Origin: Valencia hispanica
Taxonomy: Eukaryota; Chordata; Actinopteri; Cyprinodontiformes; Valenciidae
Assembly: GCA_963556495.2 (NCBI GenBank)
Contig: OY747711.1
Location: 31,262,914 to 31,326,913, forward strand
Direction: 5' to 3'
DNA length: 64,000 nucleotides
The notes below the pieces were generated by a model, which searched no databases, was not told the origin of the DNA, and saw only the letters and a list, made by a program, of their open reading frames with translations. Below, piece after piece: positions 10,348 to 22,909 of the stretch. The stretch's first letter is position 1, and each line of letters begins with the position of its first letter. Made by a program: the position numbers and the translations under genes.

Positions 10348-13300
10348 TCTGACTCAACATACAGCTATGTGTAAACTTCAGTTTTTAATGCAGAAAGGTT
10401 TGTTGAAGTGTTTGGCTAATTTCAACATGTTTACTTTATGCTTTTATCCTGATTCTTGTAATTTGAACCGTACCATATTTTAATGTAACCCCATTTTCCC
10501 TGCTTCATAAACGTAAAATTCTGTTTTGAATATCACAACATGTATTGACTGATGTTTCTGCTGCACTCACAGCTCTTCCTTCCACTTTTGAAAAAGTTTG
10601 ATAACAGCTCACAGAGCAGGTCATATGACACAGATAGAAAGAGAAGATGAGCTAATGGGCTCACCTTTTCACCGTGAACAGGTGAAAGAGAGAGTGTTTA
10701 CAGCGAACATCTTTTATATTGGATTCTAACAAAATAATGTGTAGTGCTTACAGTTTGGAAAACTGCAAACACAAAAAGGCCATGAATTTTAATAATTAGC
10801 TATAAAAAAAACAACATACTTGCACAGTTTGCTGTGGTTCGCTGACAAAATGACAGACAGCACTCCAGCTACAGAGATAAGGAAATTGAGTGTTGACACA
10901 AATAATTTTAAAAAAATGCTTTGACTGGAGCCATAATAAGGTAATATCTGTAATAAGTGGGAAGTTACATGCTTAAATTTAGTTTTTTTCATGATTCACT
11001 CCTATTTGATTTCCTCTGATTTTGAACACAAGAAGCTTCTTGGACTAACTTTCATTTTGGATGTGGCTAATATTTTACCACTGCATGCAATCATGTGTTT
11101 TGAGATGGCAGTATTAGCCGTCATGTCAAATGTCTCAGACAAGGAGCTTTGGATGATTAAAAACAAAATCCCTCGTTTCTTTATACGCTAGTTGCAAGCC
11201 TGCCGGAATACCCTGCAGTTAACCGTTTGGCTACTTCTTCACTCATCTGTGCTCATATGTATGCATATCCCATTAATATTTCAGCCTTTATCCCAAAGCT
11301 AGACAATATCAGTGGAACATGAATGTCATCTGTTTGAGAAAGATTATTAAAAGAAATAAAAAAATTCCCTGGTCCCTCAGAATGTCTCAGCAAACATTAA
11401 AAATGCTATTCTTTTGTTTTCTGAGCTTTTACTTGGGGTTTAAAAAAAAAAAATTAAGATTCGTGACTTGAAGCAGAGCTTTATGCACAGGCTGCTGTTC
11501 AGAAAGCATGTCTCCTCCTGGTTTCCTGTTGGTTATGCACAGCAAAGCAAGGATAAACAGGTGCCTGTTTTGAGATTATGCAGTGCAAATGCTCAATTTA
11601 GAACTAAACTGCACGCTTCTCTACCTTTCTGCCAAGTTCACTAAAGCTATGAACTATTTGTACGCATGTGTTTTTATCGCACACATCCACTGTATAATGC
11701 TTTCCCCTTGTCTTGATTCTTGTCTCTGATCCCAGATTTGTCCAGAGGCATTATCTGTGATAAATCTTTAAAAGTCTCATGAAAGGATAGTTAGAGGCAA
11801 CGCAAGATCAAAGGTGCTCCTTCTAATGTCTGTTGTTAAGAAATGTAAGGATTCAGGTGGGTTACTGGTCTGTGTAATTACACATGCCAAGTGTTATGTA
11901 AAAATGTGGGTTTTTGTTGCTTCCCTAAACCCAATCAAGTGTGCTTGAATGACAGCCTTGCAAAAACTGTGGAAAAACGAAAAATGAAAGTGACTGAACT
12001 GGAATAGAAGTGTCGTGGAGAGAAGATGGATTCCTGTGCTCTCAGTGGAAAGCTGTCATAACAGTCCTCAGCAGCTGTTCTGGGAGCAGCTAGGAGTTGC
12101 TGGAAATGTGTCACACACAACTCCGATCGGCTATACAGGCCTAGGCAGGAGTCCCACCTAACTGTGTCACATTTCCATCTTATTGTGGTGAAAGCCACCC
12201 TACAGAGAGGGAGAGTGCCTTCGAAGAGCCGTTGCGCAGGGGGAAGATCCTGTAATTTGGTCTCAGAAGAAAGCTTTAAGCCTTGATTCAAAGAGGAACG
12301 GGGAGCACAGCGGGAAACGTTGCAGCTGTAGGTTACCCTCTCTCATTGCTCACTTCCATCACAGCACTTCTATCAGATCTGCTGGCATGAGAAGTGATTG
12401 TGTAATGAGCATAAATCCACATTGCCAGTATCCTTGCCGTGTTGGCACTGTGTGGCGTAACCAGTACAATTTCGTTTCAAAATAAAGTAACCTGTCACAT
12501 CCAAGTTAACAACAAGGAGCAGTCAGGGATCTGGAGAGTACAAGTCATGTCACAGCTGATGAGATTCAACCTCTGGCCCAGACAGGAAGCAGTTTATGCT
12601 TTGGAAATTATGAATGCCCACCACACTCAAAGACTATGTTTACTTTCTTAGCCCTACAGGTTTAGCAAAACCATTTCGTTTTGCTTCAGTAGTTTGTAAT
12701 ACCAGCTGTGGTACTCCTGTAACACACCAGATCAAATGCAAGCCTTCCTTTTGTTGTTGTTGTAGGTGTAAATTCAGCTAAAATTCAATATGACTGCATA
12801 TTTTCATTCTTTATACAGCAAGTTACCATTTACTTTTCTCTGAACCTGAAAACCCCTCCAAAAGGGGAGATAAAGGTAGGAAAGGCTGGTTAACTACTCT
12901 GACATTTGCTGGAAATACAGAAACCTGCAATAAATCAACCAATATCTAAAATAAATTATGTATTTTCAGACTTACATGTAGTACTACAATAGTGCTTGTG
13001 CAACTCACCTGTCAAAATTGATAATCTTTTTCTTGTTCTACAGTTTAAGATGAGGCGATCATTCACATATTGTGGCAATAGTTCCCCTTTGCTGTTCAAC
13101 CTCATTTCTAACTCCTTACAAGCCTTTGTTCAGTTTAACATCCGATCCGACCATTACTGCAGATGAAAGGACTGTATGTATCCTGAGGGAAGATAAACGG
13201 TATGAGTACAGTTCCTTTCAGTGTTGCTTATCAATTAAGAATCCAGTTGTGGATGAGTTTTCCTTTCTTTACTTAGAGCCGTAATGCTCCACTTGTGAAA

Positions 13301-13404
13301 GTACAAAAAAAACGTTATAAACAGATTTCCCTTGTGTGATGTTTTCCTATACTATAAAACATACACATGCCAAATTCTTCACACAAAATGCATTTTTTTA
13401 TTTA
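10348..13404. other. Unique sequence, no supported gene
   Basis: Open frames here (the longest is on the minus strand at 11935-12291) show no family motif. I see no terminal repeats. Confidence 0.45.
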
Positions 13405-13406
13405 TA

Positions 13407-14971
13407 CAGTAGGGCAAAAAAAAAAGTATTTGGCAGGCACCGATTGTGCAAGTTGTTCCACATAAAAAGATGAGAGATTCTGTAATCTTCATCATAGGTA
13501 CACTTTAACTGTGAGAGACGGTGTAAATTACAAAAAGAAAATCCAGCAAATCACATTGTTTGATTTTTAAAGAATTTATTTGTATAATGGAGCAAAAAAC
13601 AAGTATTTAGTCAATGACAAAGGTTCACCTCAATACTTTGTAATGTAACCTTGGTTGGCAATGACAGGTCAAATGTTTCCTGTAGGTCTTCACCAGGTTT
13701 GCACACACTGTAGCTGGTATTTTGGCCCATTCTTCCATACAGATCTTCTTTAGAGCCGTGATGTTTTGGGGCCGTCACTGGGCAACACTGACTTTCAACT
13801 CCACATATTGGATTGAGGTCTGGAGACTGGCTAGGCCACTCCAGAACCTTCAAAGGCTTTTTACATAGCCACTGCTTCATTGCCCAAGCCGTGTGTTTGG
13901 AATCATCGTCATGCTGGAAGATCCAGCCACGTTTCATCTTCAATGCTCTTACTGTTGGAAGGAGGTTTTTGCCCAAAATATCAATGCATGGGCCCTTTCA
14001 TTCTTTCTTAATACGGATCAGTCGTCCCGTCCTCTTTGCAGAAAAGGAGCCGCAAAGCATAATGTTTCCATCCCCATGTTTCACAGTGGTTGTGGTGTTC
14101 TTGGTATGCAACTCAGCATTCTTCCCCCTCCAAACACAGCAAGTTGCGTTTATCCCAAAGAGTTCTATTTTGGTCTCATCTGACCACATGACATTCTCCC
14201 AATCCTCCTCTGAATCATCCAGATGGTCTCTGGCAAACCTTAGATGGGCCTGGACATGTGTTGGCTTAACCTCGAGAGCTCCAGGATCTTAAACCATGAC
14301 AACGTAGTGTGTTACTATAGTAACCTTTGTTACTGTGGTTCCAGCTCTCTTCATGTCATTGACCAGTTTGCTCCGTGTAGTTCTGGGCTGTTTCCTCATC
14401 GTTTTCAAGATCATGTGTACCCGACAAGGTGAAGTCTTGCATAGAGACCCAGGTCGAGTGAGATTGTCATTGATCTTGTATTTATTTGTTTGTTTTTCTA
14501 ATAATTGCTCTAACAGTTCATCTCTTCTCACCGAGCTGGTTGCCTATTGTAGACTGACTCATTTCAGTCTTGTGCAGGTGTACAATCGTGTCCGTGGTGT
14601 CCTTGGACAGCTCTCTGGTCTTTGCCATGGTGAAGGTTGCAGTCGGACTGTTTAGGTGTCTTTTATACAGATAACCAGTTCAAACAGGGGCCGTTAATAC
14701 AGGTAAAGAGTGGAGGATAGAAGAGCTTTTAAAAAAAGTAGTAACAGCTCTAGAACTTTTGCTTGTTTGTAGCTCCTAAATACTTATTTTCTGTACCATT
14801 ATACAAATAAACTATTTAAAAATCATACAATATGATTTCCTGGATTTTTTTGTTTTTTACATTCTGTCTCATGGTTGAAATGTAACTACTTTGAAAATTG
14901 CAGATCTCTAATTTTTGTACGGGGGACAATTTCCAAAATCAGTGACTGTCAAATACTTTTTTGCCACACTG
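13407..14971 (-). mobile_element. Full-span but inactive Tc1-like transposon
   Basis: TA at 13405-13406 and 14972-14973 flanks inverted ends: CAGTAGGGCAAAAA on the left and TTTTTTGCCACACTG on the right, each next to a CAAATACTT/AAGTATTTG word. Length is 1565 bp, normal for the Tc1 family. The gene inside reads leftwards. Confidence 0.92.
13611..14628 (-). pseudogene. Tc1-like transposase pseudogene
   Basis: Tc1 transposases cut and paste DNA with a DDE catalytic triad. The likely start is the ATG at 14628 (MAKTRELSK). The frame then breaks several times. Segments visible are the N-terminal DNA-binding part (14289-14531), the first catalytic region [12 protein letters not shown] (about 14150-14189), and the second region [14 protein letters not shown] followed by [12 protein letters not shown] (about 13800-13930). 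The acidic residue expected right after SPDLNPI is missing because of a small deletion, so the triad is broken in addition to the frameshifts. Confidence 0.9.
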
Positions 14972-14973
14972 TA

Positions 14974-16059
14974 AATGTTTTAAAAATTAGCAAAGATGTC
15001 CCCAAACAAAGAGGGACAACATTTTTAAGTAGCCTTATAAGTGACTCAATAAAAGTTAATAAAATGTTTCTTACCAACTGGAATTCATAGTGGCTTTCAC
15101 CTAAATGTAATACCCGAACAAAGATATTTAAAATCAAATCACATCTGAAATGACCTAATTGTTACAGTTTATAACTGCTTAGACACCTAACATTGCTGTA
15201 AAAAAAAACAACTCTGACATTGCCGTTTATGGCTGTTGCACTGTTCTGCATGTCATCCACAGTGATTAGTAGTATATCAGCACATTTCCTGCCAAAGCAC
15301 ACTTGATTGTTTTTGTCCAACAAAATTGATTTAATTTAATACATTTGAGAAAACAATAAAAATGTCTGATATATTCTGACAGTTTGTTGTACAAACTATA
15401 ATTATACCAATGCATGGAAGTCTGATTGCTCTATTTACTATACCCAAAAATATACATAAAAATATAAATACATAAAAAAGGCAATTTTTAGACATTGGAC
15501 AAAGAATACTGGAATTTGTGCAAACTAAAATATATACACTTATAATAGTGTCAAATAAAAGCAAGCTCATATCATTTTTAAATTTTTATATTCAATTTTT
15601 GTTCTATTAGCAGATTTATTCTAGCAGTACAACATACTGTGTTTATAAAATACACTTTTTTTGTTATGTAAGCTATGAAGCTGCAGGACAAAGACAAAGT
15701 GTTCAGCTGCATTCCAACTCCAGGGACTGCATCCAGTGAGAGACACAGCCCATAAAGCTGTGACCATCAACAGACCCAAAAGCTGGCTTTAACCTGCAGA
15801 GCCTTGCCAAATTTCCTCACGATGCAGGACAAAATACTGGTACACTGAGGCTGTACTCTTCAAATTATGAAATTGTCAAATATTATGATTTCATTGAGGA
15901 ATTTTGTCATATCAAATTTAAAAGGGTGAACATGTAATAAAGTTGTGAAATTGTAATGACAAAATGCTGACTAAGAGATAAATACCTCAGATTGGCAATA
16001 TTTTTCTATCCTGTTTTGGGACCTACTCTAGCAATATATTGTATGAAATTACCAGAAAG
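14974..16059. other. No supported feature
   Basis: AT-rich unique sequence; the minus-strand frame at 15331-15570 has no recognisable motif. Confidence 0.45.
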
Positions 16060-16560
16060 TAGGGTTGTGCCGATGGACGATGCCATCGTCCATCGTTAGC
16101 GCTGACCGACATCACGATGGAGAGCCACCATCGTGATGTCACGCCCCCCAGACACACACTAAGTCAGGAGGAGTAGGAGCGCAGCAATGCTGCTGCTTTT
16201 TTACAGGTGCGCAAAAAGTTGTGCGCAAAAACTTGTTAGGCTGCACATAAAAGGAGCTGAAGCAGGACAGCAAAACCCACTGTCTGGAACACCACGAGCG
16301 ATGACGCGTTCACGTCTCCAGCAAAACTGCGAAAGGCAGACAGGCAGCGCGGCCTCGCCTGCAAGTACTGTTTCACCTCTGTTTTGAGAAGCGAACGAGG
16401 ATCGCAGCACACGTCGATCTGCCTCGCGCTGCCTGTCTGCCGCTCACAGTTTTGCGGGAGACGTGTGCGCATCATCGCTCGTACTCACAGTGTGCGAGTA
16501 GCGTTTCACCTCTGTTTTGAGAAGCGAGCAAGGATCGCTGCACAACTTGCGCTATGCGCA
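16060..16560. repeat. Repeat-structured region, possibly a hAT-like 5' part
   Basis: It begins TAGGGTTGTGCCGATGG, which looks like a hAT-type end, followed by CGATGG/CCATCG palindromic words. Inside, inverted arms lie at 16313-16352 and 16422-16463, and a 41-bp segment (GTTTCACCTCTGTTTTGAGA and onward) is repeated directly at 16370-16410 and 16503-16543. I could not find a matching right terminus or target duplication. Confidence 0.5.
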
Positions 16561-17183
16561 CTATAAGTCAAGGGTGTGCAGATATATATTGTTTTCAACT
16601 GTTTTTGGCTGAAGGGGGGCGTAGCACAACGAGGGTGGAGACCGAGACGTGAGAGTGTCAAAATAGATCAGCTGTTCGTCTGTCAGCCGACACAGGGGAG
16701 GACCGCGTCGTGGAGCTGCTCGGTGAAAAGAACTCATTGTAAGGCTGTTACCTGGGAGGAGAACAACCTGGAGTAGTAGGTGGATCCTGATACAAAGACC
16801 GCCTTCCTTATGGGTGATTAACAGTGACTGAGAACAAAATCCGGATGTCAAGTTTTATTTCTTCTTTTAACTTCTTGGCAGCAGCGACTGGTCCACCACG
16901 AAAATAAGTTGTGCTTTACAGCTCGGTTCATCAGTCTCTTTTTTCCCCCCCTTATGTGCAACCGAGTGCCACGTATTGGCCGGGTGAGCACAGTGTGTCC
17001 CATTGAAGTGCCCACTTCATTTACTCTTATTCACGCAGCTGCGTGAAGTGTATTACAACTTGAAATGTACAACGTATCACAACTTATAATGTATTAGTGC
17101 AGTACAATAACGAAAGTAGTTTTCCTACTTTTTAAGTTAAACGTTTTTAGGCCTATTTAAGAAAATATAGTAAAAAAAGTCCT
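16561..17183. other. No supported feature
   Basis: Sequence continues from the repeat-structured region without a recognisable end; open frames here are short and unlike known proteins. Confidence 0.4.
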
Positions 17184-17370
17184 GAGAGACCAATTAACCT
17201 AACAGTCATGTTTTTGGACTTAGGGAGGAAGCCAGAGTACCCAGAGGGAACCCACGCATGGACAGGGTGAACATGCAATCTCCATGCCGAAAGACCCCAG
17301 GCCGGACTCGAATCCAGAACCTTCTTGATTCAAGACAACATTGCTACCAACTGTGACACTGTGCAGCCAA
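17184..17370 (-). mobile_element. tRNA-derived SINE fragment
   Basis: Read on the minus strand it starts ggctgcacagtgtcacagttgg, then has a box A-like TTGGTAGCAA and a box B-like GGATTCGAGTCCGG near 17303-17316. A body follows with tgcatgttcaccctg, and cctccctaagtcc. This matches a fish SINE as I know it. Confidence 0.72.
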
Positions 17371-17957
17371 GGTATAAATAATTCTTTATCATCTTCAGGG
17401 TTTTTAAAGTAATGGGATTAAAAGGATTGTTTTCATTTGAAAAACACAGCATGGTCAAGACCCAGCCTTCCTAGCTCTGCCGTGCACAAGATTAGGATTC
17501 AGGAGATGGTAGAATTTGGTTTGGGGATGTTGTCCGTCTGGTGTGGCACTTTGGCATGCGATAGGGGAGGGGGTGCATTGGGATGTCAGCCCTGGGGATT
17601 GTCCTGGGGGTTCGGCATGCTGGCCATCGGCTGGCCGTGATTTCTGCATGTTGGCGGTGAGATAAAACCTTTTTGGAGGCTTTATCTTGCAACGTCATAT
17701 ACCTTTTGAAAATGTTTTTTGGTGCATTTTTTACTCTAAAATAAGACTTTGCTGAACAGTTAGTGAACTAGTTGTGAAAAATAACAAACTATGACACGGA
17801 CAGGGAAATAGCCAAGCACTTTGTCTGAAGTCAGTGAAAGGAGGAAGGAAAGGACACATAGGCCAGTGGTAAACTTAGTAATACTGTTGTCAGGACACAT
17901 GATGCAGTACATGTTAAGCCACAATACTGATGAAGTGCTTAATGAGCAGCTGAGGGA
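17371..17957. other. No supported feature
   Basis: Unique-looking sequence between the SINE and the Rex3 copy. The GC-rich part at 17540-17640 gives open frames on both strands without motifs. Confidence 0.4.
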
Positions 17958-19947
17958 CTGTCCACCTGGGGCCATAGGGGTCGGGTGCTTTGCAGGATGG
18001 GCGGCAGCCGAAAGCGGGGACATTGGCGGTCCGATCCTCAGCTTCAAAAGCTGGCTCTCGGGATGTGGAACGTCACCTCTCTGGTGGGGACGGAGCCGGA
18101 GCTGGTGTGCGAGGTTGAGAGGTTTCGACTGGACATCGTCGGACTCACCTCGACGCACGGCTCTGGCTCTGGAACTCGTCTCCTCGAGAGGGGTTGGACT
18201 CTCTCCCACTCTGGAATTGCCCCCGCTGAGAGGCACCCAGCTGGGGTGGGCATACTTGTTGCCCCCCATCTCAGCGCCTTAACGTTGGGGTTTACCCCGG
18301 TGAACGAGAGGGTAGCCTCCCTCCGCCTACGGGTGGGGGAACGGGTCCTGACTGTTTGTGCTTACGCACCAAACTGCGGATCAGATTACCCACCCTTTTT
18401 GGAGTCTTTGGAGGGGGTGCTGGAGAGTCCCCCCCCCCGGGACTCCCATGTTCTGCTGGGGGACTTCAACGCTCACGTGGGCAATGACAGTGAGACCTGG
18501 AGGGGTGTGGTTGGGCGGAATGGCCCCCCCGATCTGAACCCGAGTGGTGTCTTGTTATTGGACTTCTGTGCTCGACATGGATTGTCCATAACAAACACCA
18601 TGTTCAAGCATAAAGGTGTCCATATGTGCACTTGGCACCAGGACACCCTAGGCCGCAGCTCAATGATCGACTTGGTTTTTGTCTCATCTGATCTGCGGCC
18701 GCATGTTTTGGACACTCGGGTGAAGAGAGGGGCTGAGCTGTCCACTACCTGGTGGTGGGTCGGCTCCGATGGTGGGTGAGGACGCCGGACAGACCTGGAA
18801 GGTCTGCTGGGAACGTCTGGCAGAGTCTCCTGTCAGAAAGAGCTTCAAATCAGTTCGCCCAACCGGTCTACATGTGTTTTGTGGACTTGGAGAAGGCGTG
18901 TGACCGTGTCCCTCGGGGGGCCCTGTGGGGGGTGCTCCGGGAGTATGGGGTACCGGGCCCCTTGATACGGGCTGTTAGGTCCCTGTACGACCGGTGCCAG
19001 AGTTTGGTTCGCATTGCCGGCAGTAAGTCGGGCTTGTTTCCGGTGAGAGTTGGACTCCGCCATGGTTGCCCTTTGTCACCGATCCTTTTCATAACTTTTA
19101 TGGACGGGATTTCTAGGCGCAGCCAAGGTGTTGAGGGGATATGCTTTGGTGGCCTCAGGATTGGATCTCTGCTTTTTGCAGATGAAGTGGTCCTGTTGGC
19201 TTCATCGGAACGTAATCTACAGTTTTCGCTGGAGAGGTTCGCAGCAGAGTGTGAAGCGGCTGGGATGAGAATCAGCACCTCCAAATCCGAGACCATGGTC
19301 TTGAGCCAGAAAAGGGTGGGGTGCCTTCTCTGGGTCGGGGATGAGGCCCTTCCCCAAGTGGAGGAGTTTAAGTATCTGGGGGTCTTGTTCATAAATGAGG
19401 GAAAAATGGAGCGTGAGATCGATACATGGATTGGTAGGGCATCTGCAGTTATGCGGGCGCTCTACCGGTCTGTCGTGGTGAAGAGAGAGCTGAGCCAAAA
19501 GGCGATGCTCTCGATTTAGCGGTCAATCTACGTTCCTACCCTCATCTATGGTCACAAACTCTGGGTGGAGACTGAAAGAACGAGATCACAGAAACAAGCG
19601 GCTAAAATGAGTTTCCTCCAAAGAGTGTCTGGGCTCTCCCTTAGAGATAGGGTGAGAAGCTCAGTCATCTGGAGGGGGCTCAGAGTAGAGCCGCTGCTCC
19701 TCCACATCGAGAGGAGTCAGTTGAGGTGGCTCGGGCATCTGGTCAGGATGCCTCCTGGACGCCTCCCTGGTGAGGTGTTTCAGGCACGTCCCACCGGGAG
19801 GAGGCCCAGGGGAAGACCCAGGACACGCTGGAGGGACTATGTTTCTCGGCTGGCCTGGGAATGCCTTGGGATTCCTCCCGAGGAGCTGCTGCCCCTGCGA
19901 CCCGACCCTGAATAAGCGGAAGAAAATGGATGGATGGATGGATGGAT
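17958..19947 (+). mobile_element. Rex3-type RTE retrotransposon, copy 1, internally deleted
   Basis: It aligns along its length to the longer copy at 42698-45706 and ends with ataagcggaagaaaatgg and a GGAT repeat, the tail type known for Rex3. Relative to that copy, about 0.92 kb is missing at about 18853, removing the endonuclease-polymerase linker and the first RT blocks. The 5' end is truncated or diverged near 17958. Confidence 0.9.
17985..19914 (+). pseudogene. Rex3 endonuclease-reverse transcriptase pseudogene, copy 1
   Basis: An AP-type endonuclease (17985-18760: [41 protein letters not shown]) is fused by deletion to reverse transcriptase (from about 18850). Breaks: seven bases are missing near 18742, which removes the conserved TDH residues and shifts the frame. 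The catalytic FADD box reads FADE (about 19179-19190). A TAG stop stands at 19517 where the other copy has a Tyr codon. The C-terminal part with the RWLGHLVRMPPGRLPGEVF block (19565-19914) lies in another frame. The copy cannot move itself. Confidence 0.9.
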
Positions 19948-19957
19948 GAATGAATGG

Positions 19958-20645
19958 AAGATAACCATGTGCAAAAGTACTTTAAGTCTGTACTTTAGAT
20001 CAAGTACAGTGAGGATAAGTGATGCTGAGAGACTGTTTCTTTTTCCAATGTGCTAGGAACCTTGTTAAAGTGTATAACAACATGAAATACAATATTTTAG
20101 ATAAAATGTCATCACAGGATCTTTCAACAAGTACATATATGCCAAATCAACACAAAACGGATTCACCAGACATACATGAATCTTTTTTTATTGACATCCT
20201 ATTCTCCAAACCTGAATCCCTTATAGGCTGAAGAAAAGAGAGCATAAGAGTGGGACTAGGACCCTGGACAATCTGGAGAGATTGTGCAATGCAGGAACTG
20301 ACAAAAATGTATGTTATGTAAAATTTAACGGAAGGAATCTTTGAATTATAGACTCCCCAAAAAGAGACGCTGTTCCTGATCCTGTCACTGAATTGAAGCC
20401 CAGCAATTGTCCTAAGAGAGAAGAACATAGCCCCACACTTGCTACTTGACGAGCCGACTCTTTCACAGCTAGCTGCTGAGAAAAAAACAAAAACAAAAAA
20501 AAAAAACAAAAAAAAAACAAAAAAAAAACTCTTGTCACACTTGTCCCAGGCCAAAGATTGTCCACCAGGAAATGAGAGAAAAGGAACCATGGTTCCAAAT
20601 GCTGCCTGCCACAAGGTGAGCGACTATCACCACTGTTCCTCCTTT
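19958..20645 (+). repeat. Composite repeat, copy A: Tc1 transposase relic plus downstream sequence
   Basis: The first 380 bp are a decayed Tc1 transposase (aaccttgttaaagtgtataac, ccaaatcaacacaaaa, ctgaatcccttataggctgaag, ggaccctggacaatctggag). The rest (20430-20645) is unrelated sequence, including an A-rich run at 20481-20528. The same order of both parts, with about 250 bp missing, occurs at 27383-27806. Confidence 0.7.
19997..20310 (+). pseudogene. Tc1-like transposase relic
   Basis: Translation pieces resemble the C-terminal half of Tc1 transposases (histidine-containing KH.S box region near 20145, then PNLNPL-like and the ERTRLDNLERLC-like region near 20262-20290). Numerous stops and indels make it inactive. 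Recognition is from nucleotide-level similarity to fish Tc1 sequences as I know them. Confidence 0.55.
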
Positions 20646-20649
20646 GGTA

Positions 20650-21465
20650 GTCAGGGTTTTTTTCATGTCAATGTGGCTTCATATCAATTTTTCATTTTAT
20701 TCCTTCCTACTTACTGCTTATTCTGAGGGTATTATTTTCAGGGCTTGATTGTTTACAGATATGCTCACAGCATTTACATCTGTGTAACATGTGGCCCACA
20801 TTAAGGGGTGCTGCTTTGGCGTAAGGAGATAGTTCATGTAAAGTTACATCAGTAATTAGTGTTCTCACAGGCTTAGAAGTGTGTTTTGGCATATTTCTGA
20901 ACAACCAAACTAGCAAGAAAAAAAAACAAAAAAAAAAAACATTTTGTTGGACGCAAATAAAAAAAATCCCAACCCTTTTCCACATCATGCTACACTAGCA
21001 ACGTAAGTTTTATTGTCACGCAACAGGAACCTTCAATTATAGTATGGATGAGCGTTTTCACTATCTGGCTGAAAATACCATTAAAAATTTTATACTGATG
21101 TACGTCTGTCCAAACTCATCAAAATTTGTGTTAATACCTTTGTTCATAGAAAAAGTGGCAAGGAACCTTTTAACTTTTTTTGCAAACTCTGAAATTCTGA
21201 AGGTGGTAGGTTTTTGTCATTTAGCCTATTTACCATTTCATATATTTGCAGATTTTGTCATTTTATACCCAGCTTTTTTTGGACCAAAACAACCTACACG
21301 TGTTCATTTCATTTGTGCTTTGACAAAATCAAATTGTAAAGTAATGTAAAGGCATTTTGATTGTGTCATCATAGTTTTTTGTATGGAAATGTGGCCACAT
21401 GAATAAATACTGTGCATTCTCCTAAATCATGTATTTAAATTTTTCTAATTATCTAATTTTTAATT
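20650..21465. other. No supported feature
   Basis: AT-rich sequence with an A-rich run near 20918-20940. The open frame at 21044-21349 has no motif that I recognise. Confidence 0.4.
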
Positions 21466-21467
21466 CA

Positions 21468-21530
21468 AGTCAGTCAAGTTTATTTCTATTGACATTACAG
21501 CAACAAGGCAATTCAAAGTGTGTTTACTAG
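21468..21530 (-). mobile_element. L2 3'-end fragment
   Basis: The words tcaagtttatttctattgaca and caacaaggcaattcaaagtg match the tail shared by the L2 remnants at 6921 and 37310. It is very short. Confidence 0.5.
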
Positions 21531-21665
21531 AAAAACTATAATAAATTATGCTCTCATACTGGTACCTGTGTTGAGGTTTGTTATTCTATGAAACATTCAG
21601 GGTAAATGCAACATTTCTGATGCAAATGAAATTAAGCATTATTGACCTATTCTACTAAATGATCA

Positions 21666-21890
21666 ACACACATACATATACATATACATACACACCCACA
21701 CATATATACATACACACCCACACATATATACATACACACCCACACATATATACATACACACCCACACATATATACATACACACACACCCACACATATATA
21801 CACACCCACACATACATACATACATACACACACACACTTATACACACACACACACACACACATATATACACACACATATATACACATTCA
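21666..21890. repeat. CA/TA-rich minisatellite
   Basis: Tandem units of about 24 bp (CACACCCACACATATATACATA) grade into pure CA repeats near 21820-21862. Open frames on both strands here are by-products of the repeat. Confidence 0.93.
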
Positions 21891-22909
21891 CCCTTCTACT
21901 TGATAACGATGAGAAATAAATTGCCAATTGTTGGTTTAAAAATGGGAAATTACAGGTTTTAATTGGTTGGAAATAAACAATTCTGGGAGCCATTATATTT
22001 TCAGAAATCTAAAATTTTTATAGAAATCATTGTAATTCCTTAGACAAAACACATGCTATAACAATAACCTTCAAACTCTTTGCGAAGGCTTACCATTAAA
22101 TCTTCGACCTTGGTCACAATGCTTTCTGCAGTGCATTGTGCTTTTAATCATCCACAGTGTGAGTGAAGTGGGGTTGTGGTGTCGTGTAATAAAATCTAAA
22201 ACTAGTCAGGAAGCCTCTTCACCCAAAAGGTGGTGGAAGAGGTTAAGATCAAGGTACAATATGGGCAAGTCTTCCCCATACTGAATTGAAAGAAAAATAT
22301 TTCGTGACTCAGAAGCTGGTTGCCTTTTATATCTTTTGAAATGAAAAGGATTGTCCTGAAGTAAAGCTATAATACATTGTTAAAGAGGTTGGAGACTGTT
22401 TTAATTGGAACAAAGAACCCTTGAAAATAAATCAATTTACAAATAACTACACTGGTATTTTTGTTATAAAACATTTAATATGCAAAGATATATACATTCT
22501 AAAAATGTTAGTACTCTTTTAAGCTTTACATTCATAATGGTAAATGTATACAGCGTAAATATAATTTATTGGGAAGTGTAAATAAAGAACTCTACAATAA
22601 AAAAAGTTATAAAATATAAGACAGAGTCATAACATAATGCTTTAATGTATTTCTCTGAGCAATATGTATCTGTAGAAGTCCTCTTTGTAGTAACACATCT
22701 TTTTAACCAAAGATTCTCCATTGTTCAGTCACTGTGGTGTAGAGTGTGTGCAGTGTTGTCTGGAGCAGTCAGTTGTTCTGATGCAGCTGCCACAACAAAT
22801 GACTGCTAAGAAAAAAAATCATTTTCTGCTTCAGACCTAAAAATTAGCTCAAATCTGTTAAGACTGAAGGACCTGTATTCTTCAAGAAGTGAAAACTGCT
22901 GTCTTCTAT
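21891..22909. other. No supported feature
   Basis: AT-rich unique sequence up to the 5' limit of the LINE remnant. Confidence 0.4.

Noticed and set aside
11935..12291. 118-codon minus-strand open frame
   Set aside because: Composition and lack of any motif suggest chance.
13813..14292. 159-codon plus-strand open frame
   Set aside because: It is the antisense of the Tc1 transposase pseudogene.
20481..20528. A-rich run considered as a retroposon poly-A tail
   Set aside because: It interrupts sequence that continues on both sides in copy B of the composite repeat, so it is an expanded A/C run rather than an end.
21647..21919. Open frames on both strands with Cys/Val/Tyr or His/Thr/Tyr repeats
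   Set aside because: They are translations of the CA/TA minisatellite.
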